From positions 1 to 39,466 of the forward strand of contig NZKY01000045.1 in the NCBI GenBank assembly GCA_002694035.1: a stretch of DNA of 39,466 bases. The letters run 5' to 3'. The position numbers and the translations under genes are program-made. This DNA is from Opitutia bacterium (GTDB lineage Bacteria; Verrucomicrobiota; Verrucomicrobiia; Opitutales; Seribacteraceae). The stretch's first letter is position 1, and each line of letters opens with the position of its first letter. Below the pieces are notes generated by a model. The model saw only the letters and a list, made by a program, of their open reading frames with translations. It was not told where the DNA came from and searched no databases. Below, in pieces: positions 1 to 8,158 of this stretch.

Positions 1-469
1 GTGTGCCGGTAACTCGATCCACAACACCCTCATCCACACGAAGAATAAATCTCTCTTCTGTGGATGGATCCTGCCAACCATTCACAGGCAAACCTGAATT
101 AACCTCCAACTGCTCCAAAGAAACTCCATTCAAAGGGCTATCAATGTCCTCAACCATACTGGATGGTTGAGTGATCAAACCGTTTTTTTCATCATAATTT
201 CCCTGAAAAACTTTCAATATAAGAGGAGCTGAAAAATAAAAACCCAGTAGAAGCATAGCCACCAGACCAACAAGTGATGGGATCATTGGAAAATGAAGCA
301 CAGAACCCGAAATTTTATCATTATTCTCCTCAATTGTTGAATTTAAATGACACATCGCCACAGTGCCTGCCTTACCTAAAGCATTTTCAACTTTCTTAGA
401 AAATTCAACGGTTGGATCGTCCGGTTGAAGACCAGCCAATTCCTTTTCCAATTTTTCTAAATCGTTCAT
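1..469 (-). CDS. Single-TM membrane protein, possible anti-sigma factor partner of the adjacent ECF sigma factor (3' end beyond window)
   Basis: Open reading frame read by hand from ATG at 469 on the minus strand: MNDLEKLEKELAGLQPDDPTVEFSKKVENALGKAGTVAMCHLNST...FPMIPSLVGLVAMLLLGFYFSAPLILKVF..., running off the left edge without a stop. Starts 4 nt after the sigma factor stop codon, with one TM segment. Confidence 0.6.
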   Translation of the reverse strand, partial: MNDLEKLEKELAGLQPDDPTVEFSKKVENALGKAGTVAMCHLNSTIEENNDKISGSVLHFPMIPSLVGLVAMLLLGFYFSAPLILKVFQGNYDEKNGLITQPSSMVEDIDSPLNGVSLEQLEVNSGLPVNGWQDPSTEERFILRVDEGVVDRVTGT

Positions 470-473
470 CGGT

Positions 474-989
474 TTAATCCCTTGATGGAGCTTCCATTTC
501 AGTGGGTACAGAATCTTTTAATTTTTGGAGAGCGTAGCGATATCTGGATGCTACGGTATTTAAAGAAATGTCGAGCGTTTGGGCAATTTGATCAAAGGTT
601 AGTTCTCCCCATATTTTAAGAGTTAAGACTTCTCCCTGTTCTTTGGGTAATTTATCAACTGCTCGAAGGAGTGCCTGATTTCGTTCATTTTTCTCAAGAT
701 TTCTCTCAAAAGAAGCAGATAAGGGAGATTCGAGAAATACTTTTTGCTCACGAATCTTCCTTCTGTCCAAACTTCTTGCCCAGTCAATAGCGAGACGACG
801 GATCGCCCGATATACTAATGATGGAGAAACTTCTCCTGTATGACCATAAAGTCTCCAAATCCTTACAAAAGCTTCCTGAACCAGATCCTCAGCATCGTCC
901 GGATAGCGTGCTTGCTGACGGGCAAATAATAATAATTTACCACCGTGCTTAGCAAACCATGCTTTCCAAATTGGTTCAGAGTAAGACAT
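474..989 (-). CDS. RNA polymerase sigma factor, ECF (sigma-70 family)
   Basis: 171 aa; region 2 'DAEDLVQEAFVRIWR' and region 4 'LPKEQGEVLTLKIWGELTFDQIAQTLDISLNTVASRYRYALQKLK'. Confidence 0.9.
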   Translation of the reverse strand: MSYSEPIWKAWFAKHGGKLLLFARQQARYPDDAEDLVQEAFVRIWRLYGHTGEVSPSLVYRAIRRLAIDWARSLDRRKIREQKVFLESPLSASFERNLEKNERNQALLRAVDKLPKEQGEVLTLKIWGELTFDQIAQTLDISLNTVASRYRYALQKLKDSVPTEMEAPSRD

Positions 990-1111
990 AATTGATGTTT
1001 ATAGCGGTTCGATGAATAGGATTTGTTTAAAAATTATACAGGATTAAGTTTTTTGAACAAATCTTTCCGGGAAAACAAAAAAAAAAAACTTTTTTTTAAA
1101 AAATTTAAAAT

Positions 1112-1126
1112 TGGCACACCGAATGC
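1112..1126 (+). promoter_or_regulatory. Candidate sigma-54 (RpoN) -24/-12 promoter
   Basis: TGGCAC-N5-ATGC (TGGCACACCGAATGC). The GG and GC dinucleotides are 12 nt apart, as in the consensus TGGCAC-N5-TTGC; one mismatch. Confidence 0.35.
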
Positions 1127-1174
1127 AAACTTTCTTTTAAAGGGCAAGGTTATTCATAAGGATAACAATAAATA

Positions 1175-1209
1175 ATGTGCGACTCTGGGCTGGGTCGCAC
1201 ATTTTTTTT
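1175..1209 (+). terminator. Rho-independent terminator
   Basis: Perfect 9-bp stem ATGTGCGAC / GTCGCACAT (1175-1183 with 1194-1202), 10-nt loop TCTGGGCTGG, followed by a T run. Confidence 0.75.
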
Positions 1210-1311
1210 GTTTTAAAAAATCGTCTTAAGTTTTCCACTTTTCCTTTTCATTTTATCATTAGCTTTTGACTTAGGAAGAAGTAAATTATTCTATTCGTCG
1301 TACATAGACCG

Positions 1312-2484
1312 ATGAAAATTGAAAAAAATATACATCTTGCCTATTGCACCAATGTCCATCGGGGCAGTACATGGGAAGAAACTTTTTACGCTCTTGAAAA
1401 ATATGTACTGGAGGTAAAAAAAATAGTATGTCCTGAAAAACCCTTTGCTATTGGACTCAGACTTGGTGCCCAAGCCGCAACATCGCTTTCCCATCCGAGC
1501 ACTCTATTATTATTTCAAAAATGGTTGGAAGAAAAAAATTGCTATGTTTTTACAATAAACGGATTTCCTTACGGAAATTTTCATGGAGAAAGAGTAAAAG
1601 AACAAGTTTATCGACCAGATTGGAGCACCTCTGATCGATTGGAATACACTGTTCTTCTTTTCGAAATTTTGGAAAAACTTTTACAACCCGGAGAAGAAGG
1701 AAGTGTGAGTACATTACCTGGTTCTTTTAAAGAATTTCATTCCGCTGGAGAAATTCCAAAACTTGTTTTTCAAAATCTCTACACTTGTGCCCGGGAAATT
1801 GAGCGGATTAAAAAGGCTAAAGATTTAGATTTGCACCTTGGTCTTGAACCCGAGCCTCTTGGATCCTTTGAAACTACGGAGGAAACAATATCCTTTTTCG
1901 AAGATCTCGAAAAATTTGATCATAATCCTTCGATCAAACAAACAATTGGTGTAAATTACGATTGTTGCCATCTAGCGGTTGAGTTTGAAGATGCAGGAAA
2001 AGGACTTACCCAACTCCAAAATGCTAATATACGATTAAGTAAGTTACACTTAAGTTCAGCATTGCGGGCTTTGCCCACAGAAGAAAATTTAAAGTTGCTG
2101 GAATCATTTGTTGAGGAGGTTTATCTTCATCAGGTGGTAATTGGAAAGAATGGAAAAATTATCAATCGATACCGCGATCTCGATCAGGCACTTGAAGAAA
2201 AAAACATAACAGGAAATGAAATCGGGGATGAATGGAGAATCCATTTTCATGTACCCCTGCACGCTTCTCCGGAAGGCGAATTAAAGGATACAAAAAATCA
2301 TGTTCTTTCCACGATTGAATGGCTTTCAAAAAATGATCAGGCTTGTCGACATCTCGAAATGGAGACATACACTTGGGAAGTATTACCCAAAGAACTCCAA
2401 TCAATTGATGTAGTCGAACAAGTGGCGAAAGAATATGAATGGACCTTAAAAATTCTTGGCGCAAAAGGACTAGCTAACAAATAA
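1312..2484 (+). CDS. eboE: EboE-like metabolite traffic protein (sugar phosphate isomerase/TIM-barrel fold)
   Basis: 390 aa; 'HLAYCTNVHRGSTWEETF', 'PFAIGLRLGAQAA', 'CYVFTINGFPYGNFHGERVKEQVYRPDWSTSDRLEYT' recall EboE proteins; context with eboC/eboD/eboF homologues. Confidence 0.85.
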   Translation: MKIEKNIHLAYCTNVHRGSTWEETFYALEKYVLEVKKIVCPEKPFAIGLRLGAQAATSLSHPSTLLLFQKWLEEKNCYVFTINGFPYGNFHGERVKEQVYRPDWSTSDRLEYTVLLFEILEKLLQPGEEGSVSTLPGSFKEFHSAGEIPKLVFQNLYTCAREIERIKKAKDLDLHLGLEPEPLGSFETTEETISFFEDLEKFDHNPSIKQTIGVNYDCCHLAVEFEDAGKGLTQLQNANIRLSKLHLSSALRALPTEENLKLLESFVEEVYLHQVVIGKNGKIINRYRDLDQALEEKNITGNEIGDEWRIHFHVPLHASPEGELKDTKNHVLSTIEWLSKNDQACRHLEMETYTWEVLPKELQSIDVVEQVAKEYEWTLKILGAKGLANK

Positions 2485-2500
2485 ATATCTCATATTAAAA

Positions 2501-3427
2501 ATGAGAAGTTTCCTGATCAATGCCCTAACCCTGTCGCGTTTTTCCAATCTTCCCACTGTTTGGACAAATATTCTGGCTGCCTGGGCTATAAATTCGACCG
2601 CCAGTTCCTCCCTTAAAATTATTCCTGAACTTTCCAATTTAACCTTTTTCAACTGGAACACCTTTTTCTTTTTGGTCATCGGTGCCAGTTTGATCTATGC
2701 GGGTGGTTGCACGCTAAATGATGTAATTGATTTAAAATTTGATCTTAAACACAATAAAGAAAGACCTCTTCCTTCGGGCTCTATTGCAACTAGGGATGTC
2801 TGGCTACTGGGAAGTATTGAAATTCTTTTGGGTACTTATTTCCTAGTCGTTCAGGCTCAATGCGATCCAATTTGGGTATCCGCATTGGTATCGAGTGTGA
2901 TCATTTATGATATCGTTCATAAAAAATGGGCGGGTGGCATTATTATTATGGGATTATGCCGTTTCTTTTTATGGCTTTCCGCTGCCACCTGTCTGAACAA
3001 TTCTGAAATTGAACCGCAAACTGTGCTTTGGGGATTCGTTTTGATGTCCTTTATTATTGGAATAAGTTTTTTCGCAAGAAGTGAATCCCAGCAAAAAATC
3101 AGACATTCTCAAGTCTCCATTATTCTTTTGTTCGGTTCCCCCCTAACCGCATTGGCCGGACTTGTTTATTGGAATAATCTGGATCCAATCCGAGTATTTT
3201 TAATCAATGTAATTGGCTTACTTGTCGCGTGGATTGTCCTGTCTTCAATCTTGCAGATGAGGGAAGAAAAAAAGGGAGCGGTTGGTTCGGGTGTTTCCCG
3301 CTTACTAGCTGGGATTTGCGGACTTGATGCAACAGCTGTGGCTTTCTATTCGCCCCACCTGATAGTCCCCATGCTCGGGTGCTTATCTTTGTCCGTTCTT
3401 CTACAAAAGAGGTTTGCGGCTACCTAA
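2501..3427 (+). CDS. eboC: UbiA-family prenyltransferase, EboC-like
   Basis: 308 aa polytopic; 'LSRFSNLPTVWTNILAAW', 'GCTLNDVIDLKFDLKHNKERPLPSG' (UbiA NDxxDxxxD motif). Confidence 0.85.
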   Translation: MRSFLINALTLSRFSNLPTVWTNILAAWAINSTASSSLKIIPELSNLTFFNWNTFFFLVIGASLIYAGGCTLNDVIDLKFDLKHNKERPLPSGSIATRDVWLLGSIEILLGTYFLVVQAQCDPIWVSALVSSVIIYDIVHKKWAGGIIIMGLCRFFLWLSAATCLNNSEIEPQTVLWGFVLMSFIIGISFFARSESQQKIRHSQVSIILLFGSPLTALAGLVYWNNLDPIRVFLINVIGLLVAWIVLSSILQMREEKKGAVGSGVSRLLAGICGLDATAVAFYSPHLIVPMLGCLSLSVLLQKRFAAT

Positions 3428-3450
3428 TCCATATAATAGAACAAATTTCG

Positions 3451-4635
3451 ATGAATTCTTCCTACTCCTACATTCGCAAAAACATTCGTTTGGATTTCAG
3501 TCACACGGTGTACTTCACCAATGACGCTTTTACCCATAAAAATGATACCCTTGCGGAAATCTTACAGCCTAAAAGGCCGGGTAGGAAAACGAAAGCCATG
3601 GTTTATGTGGATGAAGGAATTATTGATGGAAATCCCAACTTATTGGAAAGAATAAAAAGTTATTTCCGTTCCCGTGATGATCAGTTGGATTTAGTCTGTG
3701 AACCAGAATTTATTCTCGGTGGTGAACCGGCAAAAAACGACTGGAGTCTGGTTGAAGGTATATGGAGCAAACTGAACAAATATGGAATGTGCCGACATTC
3801 CTATGTGATTATAGTTGGTGGGGGTGCATCCCTTGACCTTGTTGGCTTTGCTGCTTCAACTGCTCATCGGGGTGTCAGGCTGATTCGATTTCCAACCACC
3901 ACCCTTAGCCAAGGAGATGGCGGAGTTGGGGTTAAAAACGGGGTCAATTATTTTGGTAAGAAAAATTGGGTAGGAACATTTTCTGTCCCGGATGCAGTGG
4001 TCAATGATTTTTCTTTTCTGCAGGGCCTTCCAAAAAATCAAAAAAGAGCAGGTTATGTGGAAGCAATTAAAGTTGCCCTCATTCGAGATCGTTCTTTTTT
4101 CGAATTCATTGAAGAAAATGCAGAGGCACTTGCCGGGTTTGAAAGCCAAACATTAGAGCAGGTTGTCAGGAAGAGTGCTGCCCTTCACTTGGATCACATT
4201 GCTGGTTCGGGCGATCCCTTCGAGAAGGGTTCTGCCCGCCCTCTTGATTTCGGTCACTGGGTGGCACACAAAATTGAACAGTTATCTGATTTTAAAATCG
4301 GTCATGGTGATGCTGTCGCCATTGGACTTTCAGTTGATTTAACTTATTCCGCAAAAGTCGGTCTTGTAAAACCAAAGACTACTGAACGGATATTGACTCT
4401 TTTGGAGAAACTTAATTTTCCTATCTATCACGAATTACTCCAGGCAGATACAATAGATGGTAAAAAAGTAATTCTTGAAGGTTTGGAGGAATTTAGGGAA
4501 CATTTGGGAGGTGAGTTAACGATTACCCTTATACAGGGAATCGGAGAAGGGATTGAAGTCCATGCCATGGACCGAGATGCCATTCTGTATGCTGTTGAAA
4601 GCCTGAAAATAAAAAGTTTGGCAGCTAAATCATAA
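3451..4635 (+). CDS. eboD: 3-dehydroquinate synthase-like protein, EboD-like
   Basis: DHQ-synthase fold motifs 'GGGASLDLVGFAASTAHRGVRLIRFPTTTLSQGDGGVGVKNGVNYFGKKNWVGTF' and 'DFGHWVAHKIEQLSDFKIGHGDAVAIG'. The ORF track starts at 3379 inside eboC; internal ATG at 3451 (MNSSYSYIRKNIRLDF) is the likelier start. Confidence 0.85.
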   Translation: MNSSYSYIRKNIRLDFSHTVYFTNDAFTHKNDTLAEILQPKRPGRKTKAMVYVDEGIIDGNPNLLERIKSYFRSRDDQLDLVCEPEFILGGEPAKNDWSLVEGIWSKLNKYGMCRHSYVIIVGGGASLDLVGFAASTAHRGVRLIRFPTTTLSQGDGGVGVKNGVNYFGKKNWVGTFSVPDAVVNDFSFLQGLPKNQKRAGYVEAIKVALIRDRSFFEFIEENAEALAGFESQTLEQVVRKSAALHLDHIAGSGDPFEKGSARPLDFGHWVAHKIEQLSDFKIGHGDAVAIGLSVDLTYSAKVGLVKPKTTERILTLLEKLNFPIYHELLQADTIDGKKVILEGLEEFREHLGGELTITLIQGIGEGIEVHAMDRDAILYAVESLKIKSLAAKS

Positions 4636-4638
4636 CCC

Positions 4639-6051
4639 ATGACAAAAGGGACAGGGGGAAAAAAAGACCTGCCCCGAGCGGTCGTTCTTAATATTGTAGG
4701 ATTATGCAAACGCCATTTGGGGAATCACACGCCAAACCTATTACAATTTGCTGAAAAAAAATGTGCAGGGGTTCAAGTCGTTGACCCAGTTATGCCTGCA
4801 CTTACCTGCTCCGTGCAATCCACTTATTTAACCGGGAAGAGTCCCACTGAACACGGAATTGTTGCTAATGGTTGGTACGACCGTGAATTAAATGAGCATC
4901 ATTTTTGGAAACAGTCCAATCAGTTGGTGGGTGCTAAAAAAGTCTGGGAATATTTAAAAGAAAAAAACAAGGATTTTACCTGTGCCAATTTATTCTGGTG
5001 GTACAACATGCATTCAACTGTTGATTATTCAATTACACCCCGCCCTCTCTATCGTGCGGACGGTTTAAAAACATTCGATGTGCATACACAGCCGATGAAT
5101 TTACGCGAACAGATAAAGGGCGATATTGGAGAATTTCCTTTTCACGGTTTCTGGGGGCCTCGTGCAGGAATTGCATCATCAGAATGGATCGCTGAATCAG
5201 CTAAATGGACGGAGGAAAAATATTCTCCTAATCTTTCTCTCGTTTATCTTCCCCATCTTGATTATGACTTGCAAAGGTTGGGCCCAAATCATGCAAAGAT
5301 AGGAAATGTCCTTGGAGAGATTGATCAGGTTGCCGGAGATTTGATAAACTTCTATGAAAAAAAGGGTATTCGAATTCTAATCCTTTCAGAATATGGAATA
5401 ACTGAAGTGAATGATGTTATCTATCCAAACAGAATATTTCGGGAACAAGGTTGGTTAAGTATAAAAGATGAACTCGGGCTTGAGTATTTAGACTGTGGGG
5501 GATCACGGGCGTTCGCTATTACAGATCATCAGTTATCCCACATTTATCTTACCGATCAATCGCCATCCTTTCATAAGCAGGTACGAGAATGTTTGGAAAA
5601 AATAGAGGGAATCGAAAGAGTTATTCAGCGGGAAGAAATGGCTGAAATTGGAATGGATCACAAAAGATCCGGCGATTTTATTCTCTTTGCCCAGGAGAAT
5701 TCGTGGTTCGCTTACTATCACTGGTTGGATGATGAACTTGCCCCGGACTTTGCCCGTTGTATTGATGTTCACAGGAAATACGGGTATGATCCAGCTGAAC
5801 TTTTTGTTGATCCATCCTTATCTTTTCCATCTCTTAGGGTTGCAAGAAAATTAATTGGTAAAAAACTTGGGTTTCGAACAAATATGGATCTTATTCCTTT
5901 GGATTCTTCCCTCGTTAGGGGAAGCCATGGTATTCGCCCTGCAAACGAGATGGACTTCCCGATTGTTTTTGGTAGCCAAGTGAAGCCTTCAGAAGATTTG
6001 CTTGATCCAACAAAAGTCATGCATCACATGCTTGAACTTTTTGACGCTTAA
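4639..6051 (+). CDS. eboF: Alkaline phosphatase / nucleotide pyrophosphatase family protein, EboF-like
   Basis: 470 aa; 'PRAVVLNIVGLCKRHLGNHTPNLLQFAEK', 'VMPALTCSVQSTYLTGKSPTEHGIVANGWYDRE', 'RGSHG'. Immediately downstream of eboD. Confidence 0.8.
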   Translation: MTKGTGGKKDLPRAVVLNIVGLCKRHLGNHTPNLLQFAEKKCAGVQVVDPVMPALTCSVQSTYLTGKSPTEHGIVANGWYDRELNEHHFWKQSNQLVGAKKVWEYLKEKNKDFTCANLFWWYNMHSTVDYSITPRPLYRADGLKTFDVHTQPMNLREQIKGDIGEFPFHGFWGPRAGIASSEWIAESAKWTEEKYSPNLSLVYLPHLDYDLQRLGPNHAKIGNVLGEIDQVAGDLINFYEKKGIRILILSEYGITEVNDVIYPNRIFREQGWLSIKDELGLEYLDCGGSRAFAITDHQLSHIYLTDQSPSFHKQVRECLEKIEGIERVIQREEMAEIGMDHKRSGDFILFAQENSWFAYYHWLDDELAPDFARCIDVHRKYGYDPAELFVDPSLSFPSLRVARKLIGKKLGFRTNMDLIPLDSSLVRGSHGIRPANEMDFPIVFGSQVKPSEDLLDPTKVMHHMLELFDA

Positions 6052-6077
6052 TTAAAAAAATTTAGTTCAAAAATTTT

Positions 6078-6107
6078 ATGCAAAAAACAGAGTTTTTTGT
6101 ATTGCAT
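6078..6107. repeat. Inverted repeat / stem-loop downstream of eboF
   Basis: CAAAAAAC-AGA-GTTTTTTG (6081-6099) with further imperfect pairing of flanking ATG/CAT ends. Confidence 0.4.
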
Positions 6108-6187
6108 CAAAAACAAATGAATCTGAGAAGAGATTACCTGTTCAAATTTAAAGTTTTTAAAAATTTGACCGAATACATACAAAAATT

Positions 6188-7216
6188 ATGAGCCCTACGA
6201 AAAAAAACCAAAATGAAGATGATGAAAAAATGGCCAAGCAATTGGTTGAAGCCTACGAAAAAATTCGGGAACAGGTTCATCAGGTAATTGTTGGACAGGA
6301 AAAAGTCCTTGAACAACTTCTAATCGCCATGCTTGCTCGCGGCCATTGTCTTTTAGAAGGTGTTCCCGGACTGGCTAAAACTTTGATGATTCGTTCGTTA
6401 TCTCAGGCTATTGATCTAAGTTTTAGAAGAATTCAATTCACACCTGATCTTATGCCCGCCGATATTACGGGATTTGATATTATTCAGGAAGATAGAGAGA
6501 CCGGGCATCGGGAATTTATTTTTGAAAAAGGCCCGATATTTAGCCAAATTATTCTAGCCGATGAGATCAACCGTACACCTCCGAAAACACAGGCTGCACT
6601 TTTGGAGGCAATGCAGGAACATTCAGTAACCATTGGAGGAACAACCTACGACCTGGACGAACCTTTCTTTGTTCTCGCCACCCAGAATCCCATCGAGCAG
6701 GAAGGTACTTACCCTCTGCCCGAGGCTCAACGAGACCGTTTTTTATTCCAGGTCATTGTTGATTATCCAACCAGAGAAGAAGAAAGAAAAATTATTGAGC
6801 AAACCACATCAACTTTTGAATCTGAATTGAAACCTGTTATTGATGGGCCAACCCTCCAAAAGTGTCAGGAAACAGTACGAAAAGTACCGGTACCGGATCA
6901 TGTTTATGATTATGTGCTCGACCTGGTTCGTATGGCCCGCCCAAAAGAAGAGGGTGCTGAAAATTGGGTGAAGGATTTAATTGATTGGGGACCCGGTCCA
7001 CGTGCATGCCAACAGCTAATTTTGGGTTCCAAAGTAAGAGCCCTATTAAATGGAAGGTTTGCAGCCAAGGTTGAGGATGTCAAAGAACTTGCACACCCAG
7101 TCCTTAGACATCGTATTGTCCCAACCTTTAATGCTGAGGCAGAAGGTATTACGGTTGAATCGATTATTGATCGTTGTTTGGAAGCGGTTACTGAAAAAAA
7201 AGAAGCCATTCTTTAA
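6188..7216 (+). CDS. MoxR-family AAA+ ATPase
   Basis: 342 aa; '[17 protein letters not shown]', '[19 protein letters not shown]', '[25 protein letters not shown]', '[28 protein letters not shown]'. Confidence 0.95.
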   Translation: MSPTKKNQNEDDEKMAKQLVEAYEKIREQVHQVIVGQEKVLEQLLIAMLARGHCLLEGVPGLAKTLMIRSLSQAIDLSFRRIQFTPDLMPADITGFDIIQEDRETGHREFIFEKGPIFSQIILADEINRTPPKTQAALLEAMQEHSVTIGGTTYDLDEPFFVLATQNPIEQEGTYPLPEAQRDRFLFQVIVDYPTREEERKIIEQTTSTFESELKPVIDGPTLQKCQETVRKVPVPDHVYDYVLDLVRMARPKEEGAENWVKDLIDWGPGPRACQQLILGSKVRALLNGRFAAKVEDVKELAHPVLRHRIVPTFNAEAEGITVESIIDRCLEAVTEKKEAIL

Positions 7217-7237
7217 GTAACCCATTCCCTTGCCCGG

Positions 7238-8158
7238 ATGGCCACTGTTACCGATTTTCTTGATCCCAAGGATCTATCAAGGCTTGCCAATCACCAAGTG
7301 TTGGCAAAGCGTGTAGTTGAAGGATTTTGCTCAGGAATGCACCGGTCGCCCCACAAAGGATTTAGTGTCGAATTTAAACAACACAGAGCCTACACACCGG
7401 GAGATGAAATTCGAAGGCTTGACTGGAAAGTATTTGCCAAAACGGATCGTTATTATGTTCGGGAATATGAAGAAGAAACCAACCTCCGTTGCCATCTCCT
7501 TCTTGATGCCAGCGGTTCAATGTCATACGGAAGCGATGAAGAGAACGGAATAAGTAAGATTGCGTACGGATCACGACTTGCCGCCTGCCTTGCATATCTT
7601 TGCTTACGACAAACGGATAGTGTTGGACTAACCACTTTCGACTCCGTTGTCCGTTCTGTGGTTCCTCCCCGCGGAGGTGCCTCGCATACGCGTCAAATAA
7701 TTGATCTGCTTGGAAAAACCACAGCGGGTGAAGAAACTGACCTAGGAAAAGTTTTTCACGAAATTGCACCCCAACTTAAAAAGCGTGGCATGGTGGTAAT
7801 TATATCCGATTGTTTCGGAGATATTCCCTCCATCCTCAAAGGATTGGCCCATTTTAATCATGCGAAACACGATGTGGCAATTTTTCAAATCTGGCATCGT
7901 GATGAACTGGAGTTTCCTTTTCGGAACTGGACCCGTTTTGATTGCCTGGAAAGTGCAGGGCTTAACCATACTGTTGATCCCGCTCATTTAAAAGAAGCTT
8001 ATTTGGAAAACTTACGAGAGTACCGCGAAGAACTTCTGAAAGGTTGTCATAAACACAGGGTACAATTATTTCCGATGACCACTGATGAACCCTATGCCGA
8101 AGGCTTGGCATCTTTCCTCGCAGCCCGTGGAAAAGCAGGGATGCCCATTCACCTGTGA
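7238..8158 (+). CDS. DUF58 domain-containing protein
   Basis: 306 aa; 'GFSVEFKQHRAYTPGDEIRRLDWKVFAKTDRYYVREYEEETNLRCHLLLDASGSMSYGS'. Confidence 0.95.
   Translation: MATVTDFLDPKDLSRLANHQVLAKRVVEGFCSGMHRSPHKGFSVEFKQHRAYTPGDEIRRLDWKVFAKTDRYYVREYEEETNLRCHLLLDASGSMSYGSDEENGISKIAYGSRLAACLAYLCLRQTDSVGLTTFDSVVRSVVPPRGGASHTRQIIDLLGKTTAGEETDLGKVFHEIAPQLKKRGMVVIISDCFGDIPSILKGLAHFNHAKHDVAIFQIWHRDELEFPFRNWTRFDCLESAGLNHTVDPAHLKEAYLENLREYREELLKGCHKHRVQLFPMTTDEPYAEGLASFLAARGKAGMPIHL

Noticed and set aside
1291-1494. 67-aa minus-strand ORF opposite eboE start
   Set aside because: Overlaps the strongly supported eboE N-terminus and shows no domain features.
3379-3450. Upstream extension of the EboD ORF overlapping eboC
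   Set aside because: Extension MLIFVRSSTKEVCGYLIHIIEQIS is out-of-frame eboC sequence; the internal ATG at 3451 gives a normal N-terminus.
7374-7769. 131-aa minus-strand ORF opposite the DUF58 gene
   Set aside because: Completely inside a well-supported CDS; no recognisable family.
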